From NCBI RefSeq assembly GCF_000220705.2, contig NZ_CP023202.1, positions 7,036,501 through 7,100,500 of the forward strand: a DNA stretch of 64,000 nt, written 5' to 3'. Below, piece by piece: positions 34,077-42,624 of this stretch (position 1 is the stretch's first letter; the number at the start of each line of letters is the position of its first letter). The notes under the pieces were generated by a model. The model was not told the origin of the DNA, made no database searches, and was given only the letters and a program-made list of their open reading frames with translations. This DNA comes from Streptomyces xinghaiensis S187. Its GTDB lineage: Bacteria; Actinomycetota; Actinomycetes; Streptomycetales; Streptomycetaceae. Made by a program: the position numbers and the translations under genes.

Positions 34077-34388
34077 ATGTCCTCAATGATCGTCATCTCC
34101 GCCACGGCGATCCCCGACCACCTCCGCGGCGCCCTGAGCCGCTGGCTGCTGGAGGTGACACCAGAGCTGTACGTGGGCACGGTCTCAGCCCGCGTCCGAG
34201 ACGAACTCTGGACATCGGTCGCCGCCTGCGCCGGAGACGGCATGGCCGTCCTCGCCCACCCCGACGACAACGAGCAGGGCTTCACCCTCCGCACGGCCGG
34301 CACCCGCCGCCGAGAGCCGATGGACTTCGACGGCTTGACCCTGATCGGCTTCCGCAGAGAGAGTCAAGAAATGGCAAACCGCCTCTGA
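34077..34388 (+). CDS. cas2e: CRISPR adaptation protein Cas2e
   Basis: 103 residues from ATG at 34077 behind GAAGGGA. It has the type I-E Cas2 pattern: MIVISATAIPDHLRGALSRWLLEV, then LYVGTVSARVRDELW, and FDGLTLIGFR near the end. It is a dimeric scaffold for Cas1. The stop is only 19 bp before the first repeat of array 2, leaving no room for a separate leader. Confidence 0.95.
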   Translation: MSSMIVISATAIPDHLRGALSRWLLEVTPELYVGTVSARVRDELWTSVAACAGDGMAVLAHPDDNEQGFTLRTAGTRRREPMDFDGLTLIGFRRESQEMANRL

Positions 34389-34407
34389 AAGCGCAGGTCG
34401 GGAAGTG

Positions 34408-36570
34408 TGCTCTCCGCGCGAGCGGAGGTGACCCGGTCGCCACAGCCCTCCAGCACCCCCACCCCGGGTGCTCTCCGCGCGAGCGGAGGTGACCCGGGGC
34501 ACCCATGCCAGCACCCAGCCGGGCCCCGGTGCTCTCCGCGCGAGCGGAGGTGACCCGGACGCAGCCCGCGACGGAACCATGGGCGACCCGTGCTCTCCGC
34601 GCGAGCGGAGGTGACCCGACCGACGACATCCGCGCCCTCTACAAGGACATGCTCTCCGCGCGAGCGGAGGTGACCCGGCGCGGGCGCAGCGGTTCGCCGA
34701 CAGTCATGTGTGCTCTCCGCGCGAGCGGAGGTGACCCGGACCCCGACATGGCCCGCAACGACAACGCCGCGTGCTCTCCGCGCGAGCGGAGGTGACCCGC
34801 CAGCGCCGGCAGTCGTCGCCGAGACGTTCGGGTGCTCTCCGCGCGAGCGGAGGTGACCCGGAACATCGTGACCATCCTCTCCGCCGAGATCGGTGCTCTC
34901 CGCGCGAGCGGAGGTGACCCGGACGTGTCTATCCTCCGCGACCGCGCCGGGGGGTGCTCTCCGCGCGAGCGGAGGTGACCCGATGACGGGCCAGTCGGGC
35001 GCCTCGGGGTCGGCGTGCTCTCCGCGCGAGCGGAGGTGACCCGGGCAGCAAGCGCCGCCGCGTCCCGCTCCACCCGTGCTCTCCGCGCGAGCGGAGGTGA
35101 CCCGACTGGGCCGGTCCGCCCGGCTGGTCCTCGCCCGTGCTCTCCGCGCGAGCGGAGGTGACCCGTACGCAGCGACTGTGTCCTTGCCTGCTCGTGCGTG
35201 CTCTCCGCGCGAGCGGAGGTGACCCGTTGTCCGCGACGGGCCGGGACCTGTTCCACCAGTGCTCTCCGCGCGAGCGGAGGTGACCCCACGACCGCATCGC
35301 GGCGGGCGGAACCCACAGCGTGCTCTCCGCGCGAGCGGAGGTGACCCGCCGATCAGGTCTGGGAGTGCCTGATGGAGGGCGTGCTCTCCGCGCGAGCGGA
35401 GGTGACCCGGTCCGCACCACCGCCGGCAGCTCGATGGCGAAGTGCTCTCCGCGCGAGCGGAGGTGACCCACAGTTCTCCTTCGCCTACGACGTCGGCGAG
35501 GGGTGCTCTCCGCGCGAGCGGAGGTGACCCGCGCGGGGAGACGGCGCTCACCGGATACACGAGGTGCTCTCCGCGCGAGCGGAGGTGACCCGCCCTCGGC
35601 CAGATCGCTCCAGCGGAGGGCGGAGTGCTCTCCGCGCGAGCGGAGGTGACCCGCCGAGGTAGTGCATGACTCCGTGCCGCTTCGGTGCTCTCCGCGCGAG
35701 CGGAGGTGACCCGTTGGCGTTCGGGATCTCAGGCTGGTTGACGAGGTGCTCTCCGCGCGAGCGGAGGTGACCCGCCCGGACCCGTCATCGAGCACGAGCG
35801 GCTGACGTGCTCTCCGCGCGAGCGGAGGTGACCCGCTGACGTTCACCGGTCCGTCCGGGGCGGCCGGGTGCTCTCCGCGCGAGCGGAGGTGACCCGTTCA
35901 AGACCCGCCGCACCAGCCGGCGCGTGAAGTGCTCTCCGCGCGAGCGGAGGTGACCCACCGACCCCGTCGTCATCGGCCTCATCGCCGCCGTGCTCTCCGC
36001 GCGAGCGGAGGTGACCCGCGTGAGCTGTTCTCCGATGACGACGTCGCTCTGTGCTCTCCGCGCGAGCGGAGGTGACCCGCCCGGATGATGCGGGCCGCGG
36101 CCGGCCGGACGGTGCTCTCCGCGCGAGCGCAGGTGACCCGTCCCCTGAGTCCCATCAGTCCCCCCGCGCGGGGTGCTCTCCGCGCGAGCGGAGGTGACCC
36201 GCACGGCGGGATCGCCGAGGCCGTCGCCGCCGCGTGCTCTCCGCGTGAGCGGAGGTGACCCGCCCGGACAGGACCGTCCACGCCCCTTGCAGGAGTGCTC
36301 TCCGCGCGAGCGGAGGTGACCCGCACATCTACGACGCTGCGAAGGCGTACCTGAGGTGCTCTCCGCGCGAGCAGCGGAGGTGACCCGATCGCCATGGGCA
36401 TCATCGGTATCGGGATGGCGTGCTCTCCGCGCGAGCGGAGGTGACCCGCGCCGGAGGACCACCGTATGAATGAGCACCAGGTGCTCTCCGCGCGAGCGGA
36501 GGTGACCCGGACCACGATCCGGATGACCACCGCCCCGGCCCGTGTTCTCCGCGCGAGCGGAGGTGACCCG
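34408..36570 (+). CRISPR. CRISPR array 2 (36 repeats)
   Basis: 36 repeats, typical period 60-62 bp, with 35 spacers. Plus-strand repeat: tail GTGCT, stem CTCCGC, loop GCGA, stem GCGGAG, handle GTGACCCG. The orientation (leader end near cas2) is opposite to array 1, so both arrays have their young ends next to the cas genes. Deviant units: 34649 begins with A, 35259, 35442 and 35929 end in A or C, 36112 has a stem mismatch, 36356 carries a 3-nt insertion in the stem, and the final unit 36542 starts GTGTT. The changes cluster at the right-hand end, as expected for a trailer. The last repeat is followed immediately by a truncated gene. Confidence 0.98.
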
Positions 36571-37686
36571 GTGGAGCTGGCCCAGCTTGCGGGCCTGTTG
36601 GTGCAGTCGGAGGCGGCGCCGCAGCTGCTGGCCGACCGGCTGTAGGAAACTGGCGGCGAGGCTCTGGTCGGCCGTCCGTTTCCGTGGCTGATACGGCGGG
36701 GCTTGGTGCAGCGTCAGGCGTGCTCGGACCGCCGGTGTGATGACGGTGTGCGGCTGGACACCGGCGGTGCATGCGACACCTGCGGCAATGTGATCCACTT
36801 CCGCCGGGCACGCCGCGCGCAGGCCGCTGCCGAGCTTGCCCAAGAGCTGCCCGGCCTCGGGGACCGCAAGCGGCGCCAGATCCTTGAGAGCCGGCTGCGT
36901 GAGCAGGCCGCGATCGAGGCGGAAGACTCCGTGCGGCGGCGGGAACAAGCCCGCGCGGAGCAGGCCCGCCGGGAGGCAGTCCGCGCGGCCGCCCGGGAGC
37001 AGGCGGATCGCGAACGCGCGGCCGCGGCCGCTGCCGACGCGGTCCGCCAGGCACTGCCGTGCGAGGACTGCGGCCAGGGCCAGGCGGCCGGGCTGTGCGA
37101 GGCGTGCGGCTACCGGCGCCGGACCGAGGCACTGATCGTGGAAGGCGGGCTGGTCACGGCCACCTGGTGCGCCAACCTGGACGACCCGAGCGACATCGCC
37201 GCCGTCACCGACCACGTGGGGGCCACGCTGCAGGCCGACATCGACACCGCCCGCACCCAATTCATGGAGCTGATCGAACCGGGCGTACTGGAAGCAGACC
37301 CGGCAGCAGCGGCATCCGCCCTGGCCTTCAACGCCCTCCAAGCAGTCGAGCAGCTACTGCCGGACTACCGCAGCAGCGCCCTCCGACGGCTGGGCCGCAC
37401 CCCGGAAGCCGAAGCCGAAGCACGGCGTGCCTACGCGACCGAGCGGAACCGCAGGTGGTTCCGCGCCAACCCAACCGGCACGGACGCCCTTGCCGCGGCG
37501 GCGACGGCCGTCAAGACCGCCCGGGAGCGCACTGCCCAGGCTCTCCTGGGTGACGCGGCTGGAGCAGGTACACAGGCAGGTCGGCAGCCTGCACGGAGGT
37601 GGCTGGGTCCGAGCCGTGGGCGGACCGGGTTGCCCGAGTTCGCGCGCATCGCGTCGATGGCGACTGGCTGTGATGAGCATCTTTGA
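36571..37686 (+). pseudogene. Truncated homologue of the 17.5 kb zinc-finger protein
   Basis: From the first base after the last CRISPR repeat the frame encodes VELAQLAGLLVQSEAAPQLL, aligning with GELTRLAGVLARPETASQLL of the 841-residue protein (about residues 474-493). A TAG at 36643-36645 interrupts it where the intact copy has a six-residue stretch. The frame then continues as ETGGEALVG and keeps both cysteine clusters, the coiled coil and the C-terminal helices. Around 37550 the frame shifts relative to the intact copy: the other frame has VTRLEQVHRQ, matching DTRLAQLHGR. The whole N-terminal half is missing. An internal ATG-free start at GTG 36703 could still express a fragment of ~327 residues. 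Confidence 0.8.
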
Positions 37687-37867
37687 AAACGGCTCTGGCC
37701 GCAGTTCCGTGAAGCTCATGGCTGGGTGAGGATCCGCGTCCGGAGGAGTCCGAACGAGGCTCGGCGACCGGGGCTGCTCCTCGCCTCACTTGCTTGGCCT
37801 TTGAACTGTGTGAGGAGGATGAGGATCGGAGGGTGGCCCTTGATCACCGGGGGATAGGTTTTGGCCC

Positions 37868-38347
37868 ATGGCTGGTGACTGGCGGGTGGATCGGATCGAG
37901 GCTGCGCTGAGGGGCGAGAACCCGACCGTGCTGCGGCGGTTGACGGCAGGGTTCGCGGTGATCGGGGATGTTCAGTTCCTGCCGGGTTACTCGGTTCTGC
38001 TAGTGGACGAACCGGATGTGCAGCGTCTGTCGGACCTGCCGAGGCCGAAGCGGCTGTCGTTCCTGTCCGACATGGATCAGCTTGGTGAAGCGGTCGAGCG
38101 TGCCTGTCGGCGGCTGGACCCGGCTTTCCGCCGGGTCAATCTGGAGATTCTGGGGAACACAGACCCGTTTCTGCATGCGCATGTCTGGCCGCGGTTCGAG
38201 TGGGAGCCGACTGACGTAGTGGGCAAGCCGGTGTGGCTCTATCCGCGTGAACGGTGGAGTGACGAGCAGTTCAGGCTCGGGCCGCGGCACGACGTACTGC
38301 GGGATGTGATCGGCAGCGAACTGGACCGGCTGCGCTCGGGGAACTGA
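37868..38347 (+). CDS. HIT-like (histidine triad) protein
   Basis: 159 residues from ATG at 37868. The motif PFLHAHVWPRFEW near residue 100 matches the HxHxH-type catalytic loop of HIT hydrolases in reduced form (His-Ala-His-Val-Trp). An upstream segment, VLLVDEPDVQRLSDLPRPKRLSFLSDMDQLG, resembles the family's strand-helix region. HIT proteins hydrolyse nucleotide phosphoramidates or dinucleoside polyphosphates. The third histidine is replaced by Trp, so activity is uncertain. Confidence 0.65.
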   Translation: MAGDWRVDRIEAALRGENPTVLRRLTAGFAVIGDVQFLPGYSVLLVDEPDVQRLSDLPRPKRLSFLSDMDQLGEAVERACRRLDPAFRRVNLEILGNTDPFLHAHVWPRFEWEPTDVVGKPVWLYPRERWSDEQFRLGPRHDVLRDVIGSELDRLRSGN

Positions 38348-39109
38348 CCGTTGCGGACCCGGTGATCGGTGACGATCAGCCGATGCTCACTGGAGGCGTC
38401 TGAGCGGGACGAACGCGGTTGGTGATCGTCGGGCAGGCGGCTTCCTGGGTGGCGAGCAGGGCGACAATCGTGACGGGCTGGTGCTCTCTGCGCGGGCGGA
38501 GGTGACCCGATGCCGCGGCGAAATCTGCCCCACCCTGGTCACTGGCTCCGGGTTCCGAACAGGCGGCCGGAGCGGGTTGCGCCGGGGGATGGTGGAGCGG
38601 TCCGGCCCCGCGTGGATGTGTGCGTGAGTCACCACAGTGGCGCGGCCGTGGGACGGGCGTCTTCTGCGCGTTGTGCCCGCCGATCCCGGAGTCGGTGTCG
38701 GCTGGTCCGGCTCCCTTCCGTTCCAGCTTTCCGCGGGATGCACAGTGGGGCATATTCACAAGGAAGAATGCAATTGCATTTGCAGATGTCATCGGTAAGT
38801 GCACTGCCGTGGATCTGCCGCCCCGCTTCGGTTGGGCAAGTCTTCGCACGCTTTCCGCAATTGACGCCTTGGAGCCAATAAATGAACGGTTTTGCAACAG
38901 TGGCTCCTGTGATCTGGGACACATGGTGATGGTGTTGTTGCTGGTAGAAGCTCCGGCAGCCTCGCGGCTGGGCGCGCCGCGCGATCTCTCCGCTTGTCGG
39001 CTTAACGCCACCCGGGCCCCTGTTCGGTATGACGAGTGGGAAATAGTCCCGCCCGCATTCGCAATGGTGCGTTTGCGGTGACCACAGCATTGACCGAAAG
39101 GGGGGACCT
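38348..39109. other. Intergenic region holding an orphan repeat
   Basis: 762 bp without a convincing gene; open frames on both strands lack ribosome sites and normal codon bias. It holds one isolated CRISPR repeat (38481-38509) and the most AT-rich stretch nearby (38745-38900, including the palindrome TGCAATTGCA at 38767-38776). The latter may contain the promoter for the sigma-factor operon. Confidence 0.5.
38481..38509 (+). repeat. Orphan CRISPR repeat 1.9 kb beyond array 2
   Basis: A single 29-bp unit equal to the array-2 repeat except for two changes: the left stem arm is CTCTGC instead of CTCCGC, and the loop is GCGG instead of GCGA. It keeps tail GTGCT and handle GTGACCCG and is in the same orientation as array 2. 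No second repeat lies 60-62 bp away on either side. It may be a relic of a longer array broken by the pseudogene-bearing segment. Confidence 0.85.
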
Positions 39110-39367
39110 GTGGGGCAGAACTGGCCCTGGTACGCACGTGCATCGCTCGGTGCCTGCCGGTTGACCGCCGTTGCCGTTGGCGCAGAAGTCCGCCGCGCCG
39201 TCCGCATCGCCTCGCAGGCCGTGGCGGAGCACCGCTCCGCCGTCGTCCGACCCGGCCGGGACCAGATCCCCGGCCTGCACTGCCCGCTGCCGCTCCGACC
39301 GCCGGCGCCCGACTCCGGAGACATGATCCCCGGCACCGTTACCGCCGCCGGGGAGGGCTTCCGGTGA
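39110..39367 (+). CDS. Small protein upstream of the sigma factor (85 aa)
   Basis: GTG at 39110 follows an excellent ribosome site (AAGGGGGG), and the stop overlaps the sigma-factor start by four bases (GTGA), so translation is coupled. The product is Ala/Arg/Val-rich at the N-terminus (TAVAVGAEVRRAVRIASQAVAEHRS) and Pro-rich at the C-terminus. No family is recognised. Coupling suggests a leader or regulatory partner of the sigma factor. Confidence 0.5.
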   Translation: MGQNWPWYARASLGACRLTAVAVGAEVRRAVRIASQAVAEHRSAVVRPGRDQIPGLHCPLPLRPPAPDSGDMIPGTVTAAGEGFR

Positions 39368-39912
39368 ACGCACCGTCCGAGCCGGGGCGCTTGCCCCCCG
39401 ACTTCGAGGCCTTCTTCGCCGAGCACCAGGGCGACTTCCTCAGGCGGGCCCAAGTCCGCCTGCGCTCCCGGCCCGATGCCGAGGAAGCGGTCCTGAACGC
39501 CGGCCTGCGCATGCACCAGAAGTGGAACGAGATCCTCTCCCACGCCAACCCCATGGCCTTCGTCCACACCATCCTCCGGGGCGCCATCCACGACCACTGG
39601 CGCAGGATGTCCCGCCGGAGCGAGCACGAGAGCCTGGTCGCGCACCCGTCTCTTCCCACGCAGCCCACCGCGGACGACCTGGCCAACCTCCGACACTACG
39701 AGGCCCTCGACCGCGCGTTGGAGAAGTTGGAGAAGACCGCCCCGCGTCAGGCGGAATGCGTCAAGCTGCGACACCTGGTGGGCCTCGACTACGACCAGAT
39801 CGCCGAGTACCTCGACATCTCCCGCAGCGCGGCCAGGACCAATACCTGCCTGGGCCGGCAGCGCTTGAAGGACCTGCTGGAGCCCGCTACACAGACAGGG
39901 GAACCCGCATGA
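39364..39912 (+). CDS. ECF-type sigma-70 family factor
   Basis: 182 residues from GTG at 39364. Region 2 is seen as FEAFFAEHQGDFLRRAQVRLRSRPDAEEAVLNAGLRMHQKW and FVHTILRGAIHDHWR. Region 4 is seen as LEKTAPRQAECVKLRHLVGLDYDQIAEYLDISRSAARTNTCLGRQRLKDLL. The size and two-domain layout fit an extracytoplasmic-function sigma factor. No zinc-binding anti-sigma is adjacent; the downstream coupled gene may be a regulator instead. It likely controls plasmid or host genes in response to a signal. Confidence 0.85.
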   Translation: MNAPSEPGRLPPDFEAFFAEHQGDFLRRAQVRLRSRPDAEEAVLNAGLRMHQKWNEILSHANPMAFVHTILRGAIHDHWRRMSRRSEHESLVAHPSLPTQPTADDLANLRHYEALDRALEKLEKTAPRQAECVKLRHLVGLDYDQIAEYLDISRSAARTNTCLGRQRLKDLLEPATQTGEPA

Positions 39913-40577
39913 CCGAGAACGAGCTGCGCGCCGCGTTGCGTGCCGAACGGCAGCGCCTGGACGCGGAATTCAGCGACCACGACACCGAGGCCTTCACCCG
40001 GCGCCTGGCCCGGCGCATCGCCGAGACCGATCTGCCGCCCCTTCCGGAAACCGTGGGGCACTCCCCTCACCGGCGCCCGGGCCGCACCTGGCGTACCCGG
40101 CGACTGCCCGACCCTTGCCCCCCACCGGGCAGCACGGCGGCCGCCGAACTCATCGGTGAGCTCCTCAGCCTGTGCGACACCATCCTCGGCTCCGGCATGG
40201 ACCGGCTTGCCGCCTTCGCCGCCGACTACGACGAAGCCGGCGCCCGGGTCTTCGCCTGCCTGCTCTACGCCCAAGAGCGCCGGGAGAGCGCCCTGTACTG
40301 GTGGCGTTTCGCCGCCGGTGCCGGCGACGTCCTGGCCGCACACTGCCTGGCCGTTCACCACGCCGCGGTCGGCACCAACACCGACGCCCGCATCTGGCGG
40401 CTCATGAGCCGGTACATGGGTTTCAACCCCGACCACCACCTGCCCCGACCGACCCGACCGGCCCGACAAGCCGCAGCGCCGACATGCAGCCGCGCCCGGG
40501 CCGCCTTAGGTCACGACGCCGTGCTGGACGCCTTCCTCCACGAAGACCAGCTCCCCGAGGTCCTCCTGGCCCGCTGA
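39909..40577 (+). CDS. Sigma-factor operon protein, unknown function (222 aa)
   Basis: ATG at 39909 overlaps the sigma stop (ATGA). N-terminal charged helix (ENELRAALRAERQRLDAEFSDHD, residues 2-25), then a helical C-terminal domain (residues ~80-170: ELIGELLSLCDTILGSGMDRLAAFA, SALYWWRFAAGAGDVLAAHCLAVHHAA) resembling TPR/SEL1-type repeats. It has no membrane segment, so it is not a classical membrane anti-sigma factor. Its coupled position suggests a soluble partner of the sigma factor. Confidence 0.6.
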   Translation: MTENELRAALRAERQRLDAEFSDHDTEAFTRRLARRIAETDLPPLPETVGHSPHRRPGRTWRTRRLPDPCPPPGSTAAAELIGELLSLCDTILGSGMDRLAAFAADYDEAGARVFACLLYAQERRESALYWWRFAAGAGDVLAAHCLAVHHAAVGTNTDARIWRLMSRYMGFNPDHHLPRPTRPARQAAAPTCSRARAALGHDAVLDAFLHEDQLPEVLLAR

Positions 40578-40582
40578 CAGAC

Positions 40583-40629
40583 GGCGGTCTCCTTCCGCCT
40601 GCGAACGCTGCAGGCGGAAGGAGACCGCC
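40583..40629 (+). terminator. 20-bp perfect stem-loop closing the sigma operon
   Basis: Arms at 40583-40602 and 40610-40629 are exact complements over 20 bp, with the 7-nt loop GAACGCT, beginning 5 bp after the stop codon of the last operon gene. It is the longest perfect simple hairpin noticed in the window. Confidence 0.8.
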
Positions 40630-41009
40630 CCTGCCACAAGCCGCGATCACGGCAGCCCGGCGACCGCACCCGTAAGCCGCGAGCGGTGAACGAAGAACAC
40701 ACCGCGGCCGCGCCGCCCGTCCGCCGCCCCGTAAGGCCGGCCACAGCACCGCATCAAGGTGCGCTCCGGCCCCACCGAGACCCGGCCGACGAGCCGGGGA
40801 TTCTCTGGCAGGCGCGAACTGCCCCGCACCAGAGGAAACAGCGAGTACGCGACGGGCCCGCCGCCGAACCTGCGCCAGAGTTGCGCCGCTAACAGCCGCC
40901 TGCTGCAGGGTGGCCCTGTTCTACCTGCAGCTCCCCGCCAATCGGGAGCACCACCCTGCCCGCACTCTTGCGTTCGAGGACGCCGCACGCCGGATCCTGA
41001 AGGAAGACC
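40630..41009. other. No gene seen
   Basis: 380 bp between the sigma-operon terminator and the small membrane protein. Frames here lack ribosome sites and plausible composition. A ribosome site for the next gene (GAAGGAAG) is at its right end. Confidence 0.4.
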
Positions 41010-41204
41010 ATGAACTCGACCGACCCACGGGACCGCATCCAGACCCTGGTGTGGCTGCTCCTGGCCCTTGTACTCGCCCTCGTCTTCGCCGGCCTCGCCT
41101 ACGTGACACACCAGCACCCCACGCTCGCGATGCCCCTGACCGTGGCCACCGGCGGCGTGACACTGCTCCTCGCAGTGCTCGCATTCGCCGTGGCCCGCCG
41201 CTGA
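41010..41204 (+). CDS. Small two-helix membrane protein (64 aa)
   Basis: ATG at 41010 follows GAAGGAAG. Two hydrophobic segments, about residues 12-31 (TLVWLLLALVLALVFAGLAY) and 41-61, are joined by a short polar turn, with a charged N-terminus and an Arg-Arg end. Function is unknown; it could be a plasmid membrane peptide or small exclusion-type protein. Confidence 0.6.
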   Translation: MNSTDPRDRIQTLVWLLLALVLALVFAGLAYVTHQHPTLAMPLTVATGGVTLLLAVLAFAVARR

Positions 41205-41581
41205 CCTCCCGTCCGAACGGCCAGTCCGGGCGTGGGAAGCATCGAGCCGCTTTGACTCCCCACTGCGGTATGCATCGCACCGAGGACCGGGCAGCTGCCA
41301 TAAGTGAAGGCTGCGCGCGAAGCGCCGATGCTCAAGCGGGGAGCGGACCCCCCGGGGGCACAGCGCCCCGCTGAACCCCGCGGCGGGGATGCCGGTGATC
41401 TCAGCGAGTCCTCGCCGTGGTCACGACAGCTCGCTCGTTACCGAAGCATTGGCCGGGCGACGTCCTCACCAGCGGCGCGGATATCCGTGGGATGGCTTCG
41501 GAGACCGCACTGCGGTGGAGGGATAAAGAGCTCGTTACCCCTCCTGGGCACGGCCACCCGCGCGGCGATGCACCACCGAGA

Positions 41582-41597
41582 GGTAACACCTGTTACC
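41582..41597. promoter_or_regulatory. GGTAAC-GTTACC inverted repeat before an RHH antitoxin gene
   Basis: GGTAAC and GTTACC flank 4 nt, ending 8 bp upstream of the ATG at 41606. GTTACC recurs at 41437-41442 and near 41534. Ribbon-helix-helix antitoxins repress their own operons through such sites. The remaining DNA from 41205 to 41581 shows no gene. Confidence 0.45.
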
Positions 41598-41605
41598 GTG
41601 AGGGT

Positions 41606-41848
41606 ATGGCAAAGACACAGCTCGGCGCACGCGTCGATTCCGAGATCGCGGAGCTCGCCCGGAAGCGGGCGGCCGACCGCGGCCTGCCCGTCGGGGACTA
41701 CCTGGCCCAGCTGGTCCTGGAGGACGCCAGCGGCCTGCGCCAGCGCGCACTGGACGCTGCCGGGCGCTTCCTCGCCGAGCACCAGCACGTCTTCGACGAC
41801 GCAGAGGCAGAGGGCGCCCAGCAGGCTCCCGGAGCGCACGCCGCCTGA
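41606..41848 (+). CDS. RHH-type antitoxin of a Fic-like toxin pair
   Basis: 80 residues from ATG at 41606. The N-terminal TQLGARVDSEIAELARKRAADRGLPVGDYLAQLV has the beta-helix-helix pattern of ribbon-helix-helix DNA-binding antitoxins; the acidic Ala/Glu-rich C-terminus would neutralise the partner. The next gene starts within its stop (TGATG). Pairs of this composition are common in Streptomyces as Fic-family toxin-antitoxin systems. Confidence 0.7.
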   Translation: MAKTQLGARVDSEIAELARKRAADRGLPVGDYLAQLVLEDASGLRQRALDAAGRFLAEHQHVFDDAEAEGAQQAPGAHAA

Positions 41849-42225
41849 TGGATCTGCACATCGACGTCCCCTGGATCCTGCAGGTCGCCGAACTCGCCGG
41901 CGCCGGCGACCCCGCCCCGGACGACTACGGGGTCCCGGTCGCCGCCTGCGCCCGTCACCGGGCCGAGCTCCTGGAGCAGCCGGTCTACAACGGCCCCTAC
42001 GCGCGGGCCGCCGCCTTGGTCCACACCCTCGGCCGGTGCCGCTGGCTGGAGCGCTCCAACCTCGCCGTCGCGGCCGCCACCGGCGTGATGTACCTGGAAG
42101 CCTCCGGCGTCACCGTCAAGCCCGGCCACGAGGACGCCACCGCCCTGCGCGACCTCCTGCTCGACCCCACCTGCACCGCCTCGCAGATCGCCGCACTGCT
42201 GCGCTCCTGGCCCACTGCCACCTGA
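41848..42225 (+). CDS. Fic/Doc-like toxin component, degenerate active site
   Basis: 125 residues. LHIDVPWILQVAELAG, DDYGVPVAACARHRAEL and ARAAALVHTLGRCRWLERSNLAVAAATGVMYLEASG follow the Doc/Fic fold. The catalytic HPFxxGNGR-type loop is replaced by HTLGRCRWLERSN, as in the Streptomyces Fic-family toxin component I recall. The canonical AMPylation/phosphorylation chemistry is therefore doubtful. Coupled to the upstream RHH gene. Confidence 0.65.
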   Translation: MDLHIDVPWILQVAELAGAGDPAPDDYGVPVAACARHRAELLEQPVYNGPYARAAALVHTLGRCRWLERSNLAVAAATGVMYLEASGVTVKPGHEDATALRDLLLDPTCTASQIAALLRSWPTAT

Positions 42226-42624
42226 GCGCACTCCCCTCCGCTTCCGGACGGGGCCGCGTCACCGGAGAGGGGTGTACAGACTGCCGGTGGGTGCGCAGGG
42301 TTCAGCGGTCGCCTGCCGTGGGCCGGTTGGCCTGTGGCACCGTGGGCGCAGCCTGGCTCGTCGCCTTTCCCCCGTGGTGACGGGCCAGGCTCCTTCCCGC
42401 CCTGCGGCGCCGGGAAGCCGGCTGGCGCCTGCGGGGAGCCGCGAGGGCGCCGGCATGTCTGTGGCGCGAACCTCAGTATTCATACAGAGGTTCGAATGCG
42501 GGGAGTGTGGAAAGGGATCGGGAAGCGGCCGGTTCCGGTGTATGTGCTCCGGTACTCCGGCCGAGCGGGCATCGTTAGGCAGCGCGCCGCGGGCCAGTTC
42601 ACCGCGGGCATGAGGGAGGCACCG

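Noticed and set aside
34364..36540. Long reverse-strand frames through array 2 with repeating VTSARAEST
   Set aside because: Same artefact: CRISPR repeats read as protein.
38376..39143. A 255-residue leftward frame in the gap with the orphan repeat
   Set aside because: Low-complexity composition, no ribosome site, and it reads through the orphan repeat.
40686..41374. Short and medium frames in the gap after the sigma operon
   Set aside because: Pro/Arg/Ala-rich without ribosome sites; the real small gene is 41010-41204.
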